In this document: in pieces, positions 7,905 through 16,900 of the stretch
How the letters are laid out: each line of letters begins with the position of its first letter
Numbering within the stretch: position 1 is the first letter of the stretch
Assembly (NCBI RefSeq): GCF_013373065.1
Contig: NZ_JABXIN010000003.1
Coordinates: 304,110 to 368,109 of the forward strand
DNA from: Algoriphagus sp.
Lineage (GTDB): Bacteria; Bacteroidota; Bacteroidia; Cytophagales; Cyclobacteriaceae
Length of the DNA stretch: 64,000 nucleotides
Direction of reading: 5' to 3'
Translations under genes and position numbers: made by a program
Notes under the pieces: generated by a model
What the model saw: only the letters and a program-made list of their open reading frames with translations
Databases searched by the model: none
Told to the model about the DNA's origin: nothing

Positions 7905-9192
7905 GCTGGCTAAAGAAATAGCAAAGTCCCTCAAAAAACATCAGGAGGAAAGCTTTCATCCATACGAAATAGGTGCTTGGGAGGCCTTTGATAAAAAAAG
8001 AACCGGAGGGTTTTTGCCTTGGTGGAAACTTATTTCTACCGGGATTGCAGCCTCTTTGGTGATGGGAATGGCTTGGTGGTGGATGGTCCAAGAGCCTTCC
8101 TCAGAATTGGAATTGGTTCCAGAAGTAGCCCAAGTTATTTCAGGTGAAAATCTGGTGGAGGAGAACTCGGAGTCTATTGGAATGGGAAATGAATCTAGCC
8201 GTCAAGCTAACAAAACTCCATCTACAGATCCTAATGAATTCACTCAAGAAGATCTAATAGAAAAGCAGTCGAACCTAGTAAGTCAAGAATTTGATGCAAT
8301 CGAAAAGCAAACTATCAACGATGGGGATCAGTCTGCTAATGCCTTTCAATCTAAAAATCCCACGGGGTTATATGCTCTATCTTTTGAAAAGAAGGATCGT
8401 TTGAATGAGTTGCCTTATATCACAGAGCGACCGATTTTTCCAAATCAGATTAGTGGAGAACTAGCAGAGAGGCCTCTATTGGAACGCTCCGTTTATTTGC
8501 CAAAATCAAATTTAGCTGTGCTTCAAAAGGATAAATCCACATCTCCTATCAAATGGGAGGTAGGCCTTTCACCTGCATTTGGTTCAAGCAATGGGGAACA
8601 AAGTGCTGAGATCATCAGCTCTAGCTTGGGGATGGGATTGGCTATGGCACTTGGGGTAACAGAAAAACTTCAGATTGGTACAGGTTTAGCTTTTAGTGCG
8701 CTCAATCAGGAAAGTCAATTTACCGTGACCCCAGCAAATGCGCTTGCGAGTTCAATGGCTCCATCTAATGATAAAATTCTATTGAGCCAAGCTCAAATGG
8801 ATATTCCATTTTTTGTCCAATATCCGCTTACCAGAAACCAGTCACTTTCAATTAGAGCTGGCTTTTCAAACATCATTTCTCTTGACCAGGAAGTCGATTT
8901 GGAGTCCATTGTAAACAGGCAAGTTGTAGTAGCAGGGGATGGGATCAATAGTTCGTCGATTCGGCAGGAGTCAGTAGTACAGACGACAAATTTACCTTCT
9001 TCAAATCAGCAGTTTTATCCCCTGGCTACATTGAATTTTGGCTTAAACATTCGGGTTCTTCAGAGCAAACAGATGAATTATTTATTGATGCCTTTTTATA
9101 ATTTGCCTCTCACAGATTTTTCAGGTTTTGTTGAAAACCCGGGTATGGTGGGTGCCAGCTTCAAGGTTAATTTTATGTCAGGAAAGAAGTAA
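7891..9192 (+). CDS. Putative anti-sigma-like membrane protein with barrel-like C-terminal domain
   Basis: A 433-residue protein whose gene overlaps the ECF sigma gene by 14 bases. Residues 1-43 are charged and probably cytosolic (a short helix and the segment FHPYEIGAWEAF). One transmembrane helix follows (about 44-66, with a tryptophan-rich end). Then comes a low-complexity acidic/polar linker to about 180 and a C-terminal region (about 210-433) with alternating hydrophobic strands, ending in FKVNFM, like an outer-membrane beta-barrel. Position and topology suggest an anti-sigma factor (inference). I recognise no zinc anti-sigma motif. An inner-membrane helix and an outer-membrane barrel in one chain is odd: either it spans the periplasm or the strand-rich part is a soluble sensor domain. 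Confidence 0.6.
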   Translation: MQEDKLAKEIAKSLKKHQEESFHPYEIGAWEAFDKKRTGGFLPWWKLISTGIAASLVMGMAWWWMVQEPSSELELVPEVAQVISGENLVEENSESIGMGNESSRQANKTPSTDPNEFTQEDLIEKQSNLVSQEFDAIEKQTINDGDQSANAFQSKNPTGLYALSFEKKDRLNELPYITERPIFPNQISGELAERPLLERSVYLPKSNLAVLQKDKSTSPIKWEVGLSPAFGSSNGEQSAEIISSSLGMGLAMALGVTEKLQIGTGLAFSALNQESQFTVTPANALASSMAPSNDKILLSQAQMDIPFFVQYPLTRNQSLSIRAGFSNIISLDQEVDLESIVNRQVVVAGDGINSSSIRQESVVQTTNLPSSNQQFYPLATLNFGLNIRVLQSKQMNYLLMPFYNLPLTDFSGFVENPGMVGASFKVNFMSGKK

Positions 9193-9374
9193 AGAGATTC
9201 GATTCAATCCAGAAGTTAGCCCGGAATTAAAATTGGACTTTGATAAAAAAATACTTTGATGATGACTTTATTTAATTGATCATTAAATATTGATTATCAA
9301 TAGAATAATAAAAGTTTTATAAAGTACTAGTTTAGTGTAATAAGAATTAAAAATCAGAAAGAAACAAAAAGAAG

Positions 9375-9399
9375 AAATCCCGGAGATTCTCCGGGATTT
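9375..9399. terminator. Bidirectional intrinsic terminator
   Basis: A perfect stem AAATCCCGGAG/CTCCGGGATTT with a 3-base loop, followed by T-runs on both strands. It sits between the convergent sigma-partner gene (ends 9192) and the lipoprotein gene (ends 9410). Confidence 0.85.
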
Positions 9400-9409
9400 T
9401 TTGTGGTAT

Positions 9410-10132
9410 TTAAAAATCAAAATAGTTGGTAATCAATTGCAGGTCCATGGAATGGGGGTTGGCAAGTTCTTTATATAGCCCCTTCAAAAGAAGGGTATAC
9501 ACATTCTTTTCTTTGATTTCAACATCCTTTATTTCAATTAATAATTCTCCTGATTCAACCGATTTGACCCGAATGTCAAATGTTCCTTTTTCTACCTCTC
9601 CAAAATTGGTGACATCTTTAAAATTCGTGTTTGGAGTGATGGGAGTTTCCAATCCTGAGAATTCAATAAAAAGCTCGCCAGCATCTGGAGATAGATGGGC
9701 GAAGCGGATTTGAGCGAAACCTTCTTTTGGAACTTCCCATTCATCTTTGACAAGCTTTGAGTCCAGATTGTCCGAACGATCTAAAACGAATAGGGAATAA
9801 ATTTCATCGACTTCAAGTTGGAGATTTTGTTCTAAAAGGTTTTCACCTGTCAAGGAGTTTAGAAATCGAAATTTTCGCTCTCCGGTAAAAAAAGGTGAAT
9901 AGGCAATAAATTCAGAGAATCCCAATGGTTGGGTTGTGACTCGATTTTCATCCGCGAAAATTTCCATATCCGGAGCATCAGGGGAGCTTTGATAAATGGA
10001 AACATAAGCAGCTGGGGTGCTAATTGGTGTGTCAATATCATTCAAACAGGAAGTTCCCAAAATGGCTATAGATGCCATGGCAGCCGCCTTGATTTTAAAT
10101 GATTGAAATCTAATCCGTGTGGATTTAAACAT
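9410..10132 (-). CDS. DUF4397-domain lipoprotein
   Basis: A 240-residue protein with a basic N-terminus, a hydrophobic stretch and a lipobox-like end GTSC, giving Cys29 as the probable lipidated residue. The mature protein carries the YVSIYQSSPDAPDMEIFADE segment typical of DUF4397 (N-terminal beta-sandwich with a SPDAP motif) and a second half-repeat, RFAHLSPDAGELFIEF. DUF4397 proteins are surface or periplasmic lipoproteins of unknown function. It is monocistronic, followed by the terminator at 9375-9399 and divergent from an outer-membrane barrel gene at 10410. The upstream region has a palindrome (10261-10287) but no clear TAnnTTTG box. Confidence 0.8.
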   Translation of the reverse strand: MFKSTRIRFQSFKIKAAAMASIAILGTSCLNDIDTPISTPAAYVSIYQSSPDAPDMEIFADENRVTTQPLGFSEFIAYSPFFTGERKFRFLNSLTGENLLEQNLQLEVDEIYSLFVLDRSDNLDSKLVKDEWEVPKEGFAQIRFAHLSPDAGELFIEFSGLETPITPNTNFKDVTNFGEVEKGTFDIRVKSVESGELLIEIKDVEIKEKNVYTLLLKGLYKELANPHSMDLQLITNYFDF

Positions 10133-10260
10133 AGTGGTATTAATTATTTTGTTCCTTTTAGGGACGAAAAAAAGCCGTGATTCGCTTCAAGAACTTTGAA
10201 ATACTTTTTTTCTAATTCTATTTTTTGTTCTAGCTTTATCTGATTATTGGTTATGGGATT

Positions 10261-10287
10261 TATTGATAGCTTTTCCTTTTATCAATA
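10261..10287. promoter_or_regulatory. Palindrome TATTGATA-N11-TATCAATA between divergent genes
   Basis: Perfect 8-base arms (10261-10268 and 10280-10287) in the 277-base AT-rich gap between the DUF4397 lipoprotein gene and the barrel gene. The form suits an operator for a dimeric regulator. The rest of the gap shows no open frame or RNA gene that I can see. Confidence 0.4.
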
Positions 10288-10409
10288 GGATGAGAATATA
10301 TAGTTCCAAAAGAGAGGTTTTACTAGTTGAAAGGACCTTTTTTCAGAGAAAAATTCAATTATTAATAAATAAGGTGTTTTATAGTTTGGAAAAAATTAAA
10401 TCAGTTTAG

Positions 10410-11207
10410 ATGCTCAATAAGATCCAATTAAATTCCCTTATGAGAGGATTTTTCTTATTTGTTTGCTTTCATTTTTTAATTAATTCCCTTTTTGCTCAAA
10501 ATATCCAAGATTCTTTAATTAGAAAGAATACGGTCAAGCTGGATTTGACTAATCATTTATTATATAAAAATGTAAGATTGTTTTCCTTTGAAAGAGTCTT
10601 AAACCCAAGGCAAAGTTTTGTATTAAGTGCTGGTTATATAGAATTCCCAAATATTGTAAATCTAGGAGAAAAAATAATTAGCGATAAGATAGAAAGCAAG
10701 TCTGGGTATAAGTTTGGATTGGAATATCGATTTTATCTCCGAAAAGAAAATAAATATTCTGCCCCTCGAGGTATTTATATTGGGCCTTATTTTTCTTCCT
10801 TAGGCTTTAAAACGGATAGGACTATCAAATATCAAGTTGAGAATGGGGAGGCAAACTCTTTGTTGCTTTCGAGGACTAATATTAATAATCTTGGAGCTCA
10901 ATTGGGGTATCAGTTTGTTTTTAATGACCGTTTTGTAATAGACCTAGTGTTTTTTGGGCCATCCTTTTCCAACTATAATTTCAAAACAAATTTGCAAGGT
11001 GATCTCAGTTTTAATCCTAATGATATCCAGAAAAAAGCATTAGAAGCTTTACTCGAAAAATTTCCTATGCTGGACGATCTTTTAGACACAAAGGAGTTAA
11101 ATTCTAATGGCAATTTTGATTCCTGGGCATTTGGATTTAGATATCAATTGCATGTTGGTTATCGCTTTGGTAAATACAAAAGTCTTAGAACTAAAAAGCC
11201 TAACTGA
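10410..11207 (+). CDS. Outer-membrane beta-barrel protein (DUF3575-like)
   Basis: A 265-residue protein with a signal peptide ending ...NSLFAQ at about residue 30. The mature part starts with NTVKLDLTNHLLYKNVRLFSFERVLNPRQSF, the opening strand pattern of DUF3575-type outer-membrane proteins, followed by alternating amphipathic strands (YKFGLEYRFYL, GIYIGPYFSS, LGAQLGYQFVF) and a final strand ending HVGYRFGK. Its role is unknown; members may be small porin-like barrels. The gene is more AT-rich than its neighbours. No terminator is obvious in the 100-base gap before the convergent gene at 11308. Confidence 0.7.
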   Translation: MLNKIQLNSLMRGFFLFVCFHFLINSLFAQNIQDSLIRKNTVKLDLTNHLLYKNVRLFSFERVLNPRQSFVLSAGYIEFPNIVNLGEKIISDKIESKSGYKFGLEYRFYLRKENKYSAPRGIYIGPYFSSLGFKTDRTIKYQVENGEANSLLLSRTNINNLGAQLGYQFVFNDRFVIDLVFFGPSFSNYNFKTNLQGDLSFNPNDIQKKALEALLEKFPMLDDLLDTKELNSNGNFDSWAFGFRYQLHVGYRFGKYKSLRTKKPN

Positions 11208-11307
11208 TAGTCAAAAATTTCTTTTGAATTAAAATCCCATTTCATTTCTTCAGTACTAAGCTGAAATAAGGAATCAAATTATTTGTTAAATCACCCAATG
11301 AGAAGTT

Positions 11308-11685
11308 TTAGTCATTTGGATAAGGGATATAGACGAAACTTGTAAAGGCTCCATCCATCACAAAAAGGCAACAAAACTCATCCGGATCTTTGTAAGCTTT
11401 TTTGAATTCTTCTAAAGCATCTTCTGCGATTAATTTTCGTTGTACAAACTCATCTACATAAGTGATGTAATAATTCCATTCCAAGCTTTTTTCTTCTTTA
11501 CCCAAAAAAAGCTGCCCAATAGGTTGTTTTTCTTTGGAAATGGGAAAAATAGGGTAATCTGAAAATCCTCGAGACTTGACCTGATAAGCAGCCTCTTTTA
11601 AGACATCTGCGATTTTCACAAAATCACTAGTGATCGTACCCAAATATTTCCCGTTTAATTCGGGATCATTAAAATCGGAAATCAT
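11308..11685 (-). CDS. Conserved-type small protein of unknown function, coupled to rlmD
   Basis: A 125-residue soluble, acidic protein without signal peptide or membrane segment. It has a central alternating helix/strand pattern (FVKIADVLKEAAYQVKSRGF; LEWNYYITYVDEFVQRKLI) and ends with CCLFVMDGAFTSFVYIPYPND. I do not recognise a named family. Its start codon overlaps the end of rlmD by 4 bases, so it is translated from the same transcript and may be a stable partner of that locus. Clean codon use and the overlap make it a real gene; the function is open. Confidence 0.7.
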   Translation of the reverse strand: MISDFNDPELNGKYLGTITSDFVKIADVLKEAAYQVKSRGFSDYPIFPISKEKQPIGQLFLGKEEKSLEWNYYITYVDEFVQRKLIAEDALEEFKKAYKDPDEFCCLFVMDGAFTSFVYIPYPND

Positions 11686-13088
11686 GGTTTGAGTGTTAAG
11701 CGTACAATATTTTCAACATGGTAGGTCTGTGGAAACATATCTACAGGCTGAATTCGTTCCACCTGATACTTTTCTGCAAGTAAGGCCACATCTCGAGCTT
11801 GGGTAGCTGGATTACAGGAAACATAGACTATAGCGGGGGCTTCTAGACGTAAAAGCATATTCACCACATCTTCATGCATCCCTGCCCGTGGAGGATCAGT
11901 AATGACTACGTCTGGTTTGGCATGTTGAAAAATAAACTCTTCATTGAGGATGTCTTTCATATCGCCAGCATAGAATAAAGTGTTTTCTATTCCGTTGATT
12001 TGGGAATTAAGTTTTGCATCCTCGATTGCTGCTTCGACATATTCAACTCCTATTACCTGCTTCGCTTTTTTCGCTACAAAATTGGCAATAGTACCAGTTC
12101 CTGTATAAAGGTCATATACTACTTCATCTCCCTTCAATTCCGCAAAATCCCTAGCTACCTTGTAAAGTTCGTAGGCTTGCTTGGAATTGGTTTGATAAAA
12201 AGATTTTGGGCCAACTTTAAATTTCAATCCCTCCATTTCTTCCTCGATAAAAGATTGGCCTGCATAGGTCACCAGTTCCAAATCGTGGAAAGTTTCATTT
12301 CCCTTCATATTAACTACATACAAAAGGGAGGTGATTTCAGGGAATCTATTTTTCAAAAACTCCATGACCAAAGCAATTGACTCAGGGTCATTTTCTCCAA
12401 ACTGAACAATCACCATGGTTTGTCCTGTACTGGTAGTGCGAATGATCAGATTCCGGAGAAGGCCAACCTGATTTCTGATATCATAAAAGTTCAATTGATG
12501 CTGTAAAGCAAATTCTCGAAGGGTGTTTCTCACATCGTTAGAAATTCCACCTTGCAAGTAGCAATGTTCGATATCCACGATCTTGTCAAACATTTTTGGA
12601 ATATGGAATCCCAATGCATTCCGCTCAAATTCTTTCCCGGAGTTGATTTCCTCTCGAGTCAGCCAACGTGAATTGGAAAAAGTAAAGTCAAGTTTGTTTC
12701 GATAATACTGCGTTTCTGCAGAGCCGAGAATAGGAGCAACTTCAGGGATTGGTACTTTAGCGATTCGTTGGAATTGATCCACTACTTGCTGCCGTTTGTA
12801 GGTTTTCTGAAGTTCATAATTGATGTGTTGCCATTTGCATCCTCCGCATACCCCAAAATGAGAGCAAAAAGGTTCGATTCGGTCTTTGGAGAATTCATGA
12901 AAATGGACGGCTTCCCCTTCCATAAATGAACTTTTTCCACGGGTAATTCGAACATCTACCACATCTCCAGGGGCTACATTGGAGACGAATACTACCTTAC
13001 CCTCATGATGTCCTACACATTTTCCTTCCGAAGCAATTCGCTCAATCAAAAGGTTTGTGATGACCTTATTCTTCATTTTTCTCGACAT
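11682..13088 (-). CDS. rlmD: 23S rRNA (uracil-5-)-methyltransferase RlmD/RumA family
   Basis: A 468-residue class I SAM methyltransferase acting on uridine in 23S rRNA. It has a TRAM domain (about 10-70), the iron-sulphur ligand pattern CSHFGVCGGCKW (75-86), the SAM motif DLYTGTGTIANF, DPPRAGMH, and the catalytic cysteine in VSCNPATQARD near the C-terminus. Bacteroidota usually carry one or two RumA-type paralogues, so the exact target uridine (1939 or another) is not certain. The first ATG (13088) is only 5 bases from a TAATTTTG box, so the second ATG (13076, MKNKVITN) may be the real start. The 125-residue gene follows with a 4-base overlap. Confidence 0.9.
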   Translation of the reverse strand: MSRKMKNKVITNLLIERIASEGKCVGHHEGKVVFVSNVAPGDVVDVRITRGKSSFMEGEAVHFHEFSKDRIEPFCSHFGVCGGCKWQHINYELQKTYKRQQVVDQFQRIAKVPIPEVAPILGSAETQYYRNKLDFTFSNSRWLTREEINSGKEFERNALGFHIPKMFDKIVDIEHCYLQGGISNDVRNTLREFALQHQLNFYDIRNQVGLLRNLIIRTTSTGQTMVIVQFGENDPESIALVMEFLKNRFPEITSLLYVVNMKGNETFHDLELVTYAGQSFIEEEMEGLKFKVGPKSFYQTNSKQAYELYKVARDFAELKGDEVVYDLYTGTGTIANFVAKKAKQVIGVEYVEAAIEDAKLNSQINGIENTLFYAGDMKDILNEEFIFQHAKPDVVITDPPRAGMHEDVVNMLLRLEAPAIVYVSCNPATQARDVALLAEKYQVERIQPVDMFPQTYHVENIVRLTLKP

Positions 13089-13093
13089 GGCTG

Positions 13094-13101
13094 CAAAATT
13101 A
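13094..13101 (-). promoter_or_regulatory. Candidate -7 box of rlmD
   Basis: TAATTTTG on the minus strand fits TAnnTTTG. It is too close to the ATG at 13088 for a normal leader, which points either to a leaderless message or to the ATG at 13076. No -33 TTTG is seen. Confidence 0.4.
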
Positions 13102-13174
13102 GGGAAAAAGGGCGATTTGATTCCGATTCATCCTTTCCTTCCTAATCCCTATCTTTACCCATCAAATTTTATCC

Positions 13175-13987
13175 ATGAAATTCAAAGACAAAGTTGTAAT
13201 CATTACCGGGGCTACATCCGGGATCGGTGAAGCCTGTGCGGAGGTATTTGGTAGAGAAGGGGCAAATTTGGCAATTACAGGAAGAAACCCTCAAAAATTG
13301 GAAAATACCACTTCGAATCTTCGGAATATGGGATTTGAGGTATTGCCCATTTTAGCAGATGCCGGTTCGGAGTCTGATAATCAGCGGATGGCTGAGGAAA
13401 CTTTAAAGAATTTTGGAAGGATAGATGTCCTCATCAATAATGCAGGGATTTCCATGCGGGCTCTTTTTCAGGATTTGGATCTGGATGTTTTTCGGAAGGT
13501 CATGGATACCAATTTCTGGGGAACAGTCTATGCGACCAAGTTTTGCCTTCCTGCAATTTTAGAATCTAAAGGGTCCATTATCGGTGTGTCATCTATTAAT
13601 GGCTATCGAGGAACGCCAGCACGTACCGCCTATACGGCCAGTAAATATGCCATGAATGGTTTTTTTGAAGCCTTGCGAACAGAGGTGATGAAAAAGGGTG
13701 TTCATGTCTTGGTTGTGGCTCCTGGGTTTACCGCCTCCAACATCCGGAATACTGCTTTGACTGCGGATGGCTCTTCCCAAGGAGAATCACCACGGGATGA
13801 ATCCAAGATGATGACTTCTGAGGAAGTTGCAGCGCATATTTTGAAGGCTACTATTAAAAGGAAGCGGGATATTGTTTTGACTTCTCAAGGAAAACTAGCT
13901 GTATTTCTGAATAAATGGATGCCGGGAATTCTCGACGGAATTGTCTATAATCAGATGGCCAAAGAAAAAGACTCGCCATTTAAATAA
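13175..13987 (+). CDS. SDR-family NAD(P)-dependent oxidoreductase
   Basis: A 270-residue classical short-chain dehydrogenase. The nucleotide-binding motif TGATSGIGE is at about 11-19, NNAG at about 88-91, the catalytic Ser in GVSSINGY, and YTASK (Tyr and Lys at about 152 and 156). An Arg in TGRNPQKL after the second strand suggests NADP preference (inference). The C-terminal helix region (KRKRDIVLTSQGKLAVFLNKWMPG) resembles SDRs annotated as acting on lipid or ketone substrates, such as 3-ketodihydrosphingosine reductase-like or DHRS7-like enzymes, but the substrate cannot be assigned. Its stop codon abuts the ATG of the large helicase gene (TAAATG), so the two are coupled. Confidence 0.9.
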   Translation: MKFKDKVVIITGATSGIGEACAEVFGREGANLAITGRNPQKLENTTSNLRNMGFEVLPILADAGSESDNQRMAEETLKNFGRIDVLINNAGISMRALFQDLDLDVFRKVMDTNFWGTVYATKFCLPAILESKGSIIGVSSINGYRGTPARTAYTASKYAMNGFFEALRTEVMKKGVHVLVVAPGFTASNIRNTALTADGSSQGESPRDESKMMTSEEVAAHILKATIKRKRDIVLTSQGKLAVFLNKWMPGILDGIVYNQMAKEKDSPFK

Positions 13988-16900
13988 ATGCCAGAATCGA
14001 TATTCCAAACTTATCTCCATCGGCTTACAGACCTGTCTACAAAAAACAGGTCTCTGTATTTGCCTAAAATGGAAGGTTATGGGATGATTGATTTAATGAA
14101 TCTAGACTTTTTAAATGGAGAATCCGCCTTTGAAATCATCCGAAAATTAATTCAGGGTAAAAAAGAAATTCCTATCTTACCTGAGTTTGATCCGCGCTTG
14201 GGAGAGGTCAATCAGCTTTCCAAATTATTGTCAAGAATCGCATTTAGGGATCAAATGACACAGGAAGAAACAGGGGAAAATAGCCTCTATATTTCCTGGC
14301 TTTTTGCGGAAGGAAAGCTTATCAACGGACAGGTGATCAGAGCTCCTTTGTTGCTGAAACCTCTACAATTAAAGAAAGAAAAAGGAGAATGGACGCTCCA
14401 AATTCAAGGAAATTGGCAATGGAACTCTGCTTTTTTTCTAGCATGGAAGCATGCCACCAAGCAAGATGTTTCTCATTCCTTGACTGAGGATTTACTGGAT
14501 TCCTTCTCTAAAGATTCTTTGGAGTTCCGTACCGCTCTTGCCCGAATTATTCCCGAGAACTTAGCTACTCAAGTCCAATCAAATTTGCTGGAAGATCGAC
14601 TAATCCCATTTCCTAATTCCCAGCTTTCGCTAGATCAACAGCAGTTTTCTGAAGGAAAAATCAGCTTGAAACCTTATGCGGTTTTGGGACAATTAGCGCA
14701 AAAGGGAAGTTTTCTTTTTTCAGATTATGAATCCCTGCTTTTCCAGTATCCCAATACATCTTTGGAAGAGTTGTTTCAAGACTTTTTTTCAACCAATAAT
14801 CATAAAGCTGAAATCCGTGAAGAAAATTTATTTCCTGTTTTTCCTCTGGATTCCTCTCAGGAATTGGCTTTGACAAAGGTTCGGGAAGGAAAAAATTTGG
14901 TGATACAAGGCCCTCCTGGAACTGGTAAATCGCAATTGATAGCCAACCTTTTGTCTGACTACATCGCTCGAGGGAAAAAGGTACTGGTTGTCTCCCAAAA
15001 AAGAGCAGCTTTGGATGTAGTGTATGAGCGTCTTGCGGAAAAGGGTTTTGGGCCCTTCTTAGCCCTGGTTCATGATTTCAGGGGAGACCAAAAGGCACTT
15101 TTTGAAAAAATCCGAACTCAGATTGAATCCATTGAAGATTATCAAACTCAAAACCGAGGAATCAATGCTATCCAGTTGGAGCGCGAGATTCTACAGCTTT
15201 CAAAGACTATTTCAAGACTATCGGGAAAGTTTGAGGATTTGAGAAAAGCCCTCTTTGATGTGGAAAAAGCCGGCTTACCGATAAAGGCCATGTATTTGGA
15301 TGCTGACTTTCAACAAGCCCATTTGTCTAATCCAAACCTGATTCAGCTTAATTTTGAGCAGGCTAAACAATTCGATAGGGATTACGAAATCTTTGATAAA
15401 TACAATGAAAAGTTTCATCAAGGTTTTTGGAGTAATAGGGTTTCTTTTGCAGATACTGGATCTGCCGATTTTGCTCAAATTAAACTGGCGCTTTTAGAAG
15501 TAGAGGACTTTCGCCAAAATATACCTCAGCCATTTCGCGAGAAATTTATTCATGAGTTAATCTCTGTACTTTGGAATGACCAAGATTTTTTTTCCAAAGT
15601 CAAACAATTGCTTGATGCTTTTGATCAAATTGCTGATAAGGAATTGGGGACGAAATTGATTTTTAATTCAGAATTGTTGGAAAAAATTCAACAAATCCAC
15701 AAAGCATTAGCCTATGCTGTCAATGAATCAGCCAATTGGTCAAATTCTTTTCCAAATGATTTGACCGCTCTCGAAGAAGAACTTGCAGCGGCTATTCCTA
15801 AAAGCCAATCCTTAATTGGAAAACTTAAATTTCGATTTTCGAAGCAAAAATATCCTTTGATCTCTGAGATGTTGAAGGGTCGAAATCAAGATTTTCACAC
15901 TCCTGTTTTACAGGATATACAAGTGGAATGCTTATCTCGAATAGCGGTCGAAAATAAGATTAAAAATCTTCCTGCTCTTTCACACTTTAAACTTTCAGGG
16001 GATTATAAATCTGATTTACAAAGAGTTGAGAATGTACTTCTTTTGGTTAATTTATGGGAAGAGGTAGGAAAAAGCCTTGACCTGCATAACTTTCATAGTT
16101 TATCTCATTCCGATTTTTTCAATCAACTTCATTCTTTCCATCAATTTAGTATCAAGCTCCAAGAGAACCTTTTATCATGGAAAGCATGGCTCCGCCTAGA
16201 ACAAGTTCAAGCTATTATTCAGCAGGGATTGGAACAGGTTTTTCCAGAAAACACGTTGAATTGGCCAGCTATTTTTTTAGAACTAAAATCCTTTGATCAA
16301 TTTTTAGAAAATTGGACAGTAAAAGACTTGGGCTACCAACTTTCAAATGACTTTTCTGATGAAAGGTTGGAAAAAAGAATCTGGATTTTCTGGAATTCAT
16401 GGCGGTTGGCCTGGATAGATGAACTAGAAAAACAAGCTCCTCAATTAGCTCAAATCGGGTCTTTGACCTTGGTTCAAGAAATGAAAGAACTAAAAGAAGC
16501 TTTGCTTCGGAAGCGAGAAAATTCCAAGCATTTGGCCTTGTTGAAACTGAGGGAACAGGTAAGTGAGCATCTTGAATATAATCGTCTTGGAAATCGGCTA
16601 ACCTATCGTGATTTACACCATCAGGTGTCCAAAAAGCGTCAACGATGGTCCATTCGAAAGTTGGTGGAGGAATTGGGAGAAGAGGTTTTCAGGGTAATGC
16701 CTTGTTGGCTAGGAAGCCCTGAAACCGTTTCAGCCGTATTCCCCGATAAGCAGGTAGTTGATTTGGTGATTTTTGATGAAGCTTCTCAATGCTTGGTAGA
16801 GCGTGGACTACCCGCAATGTTAAGAGGGAAGCAAGTGGTAGTTGCCGGTGACTCCAAACAACTCCGACCTTCGGATTTCTACCAAGTCAAGTGGGAAAGT

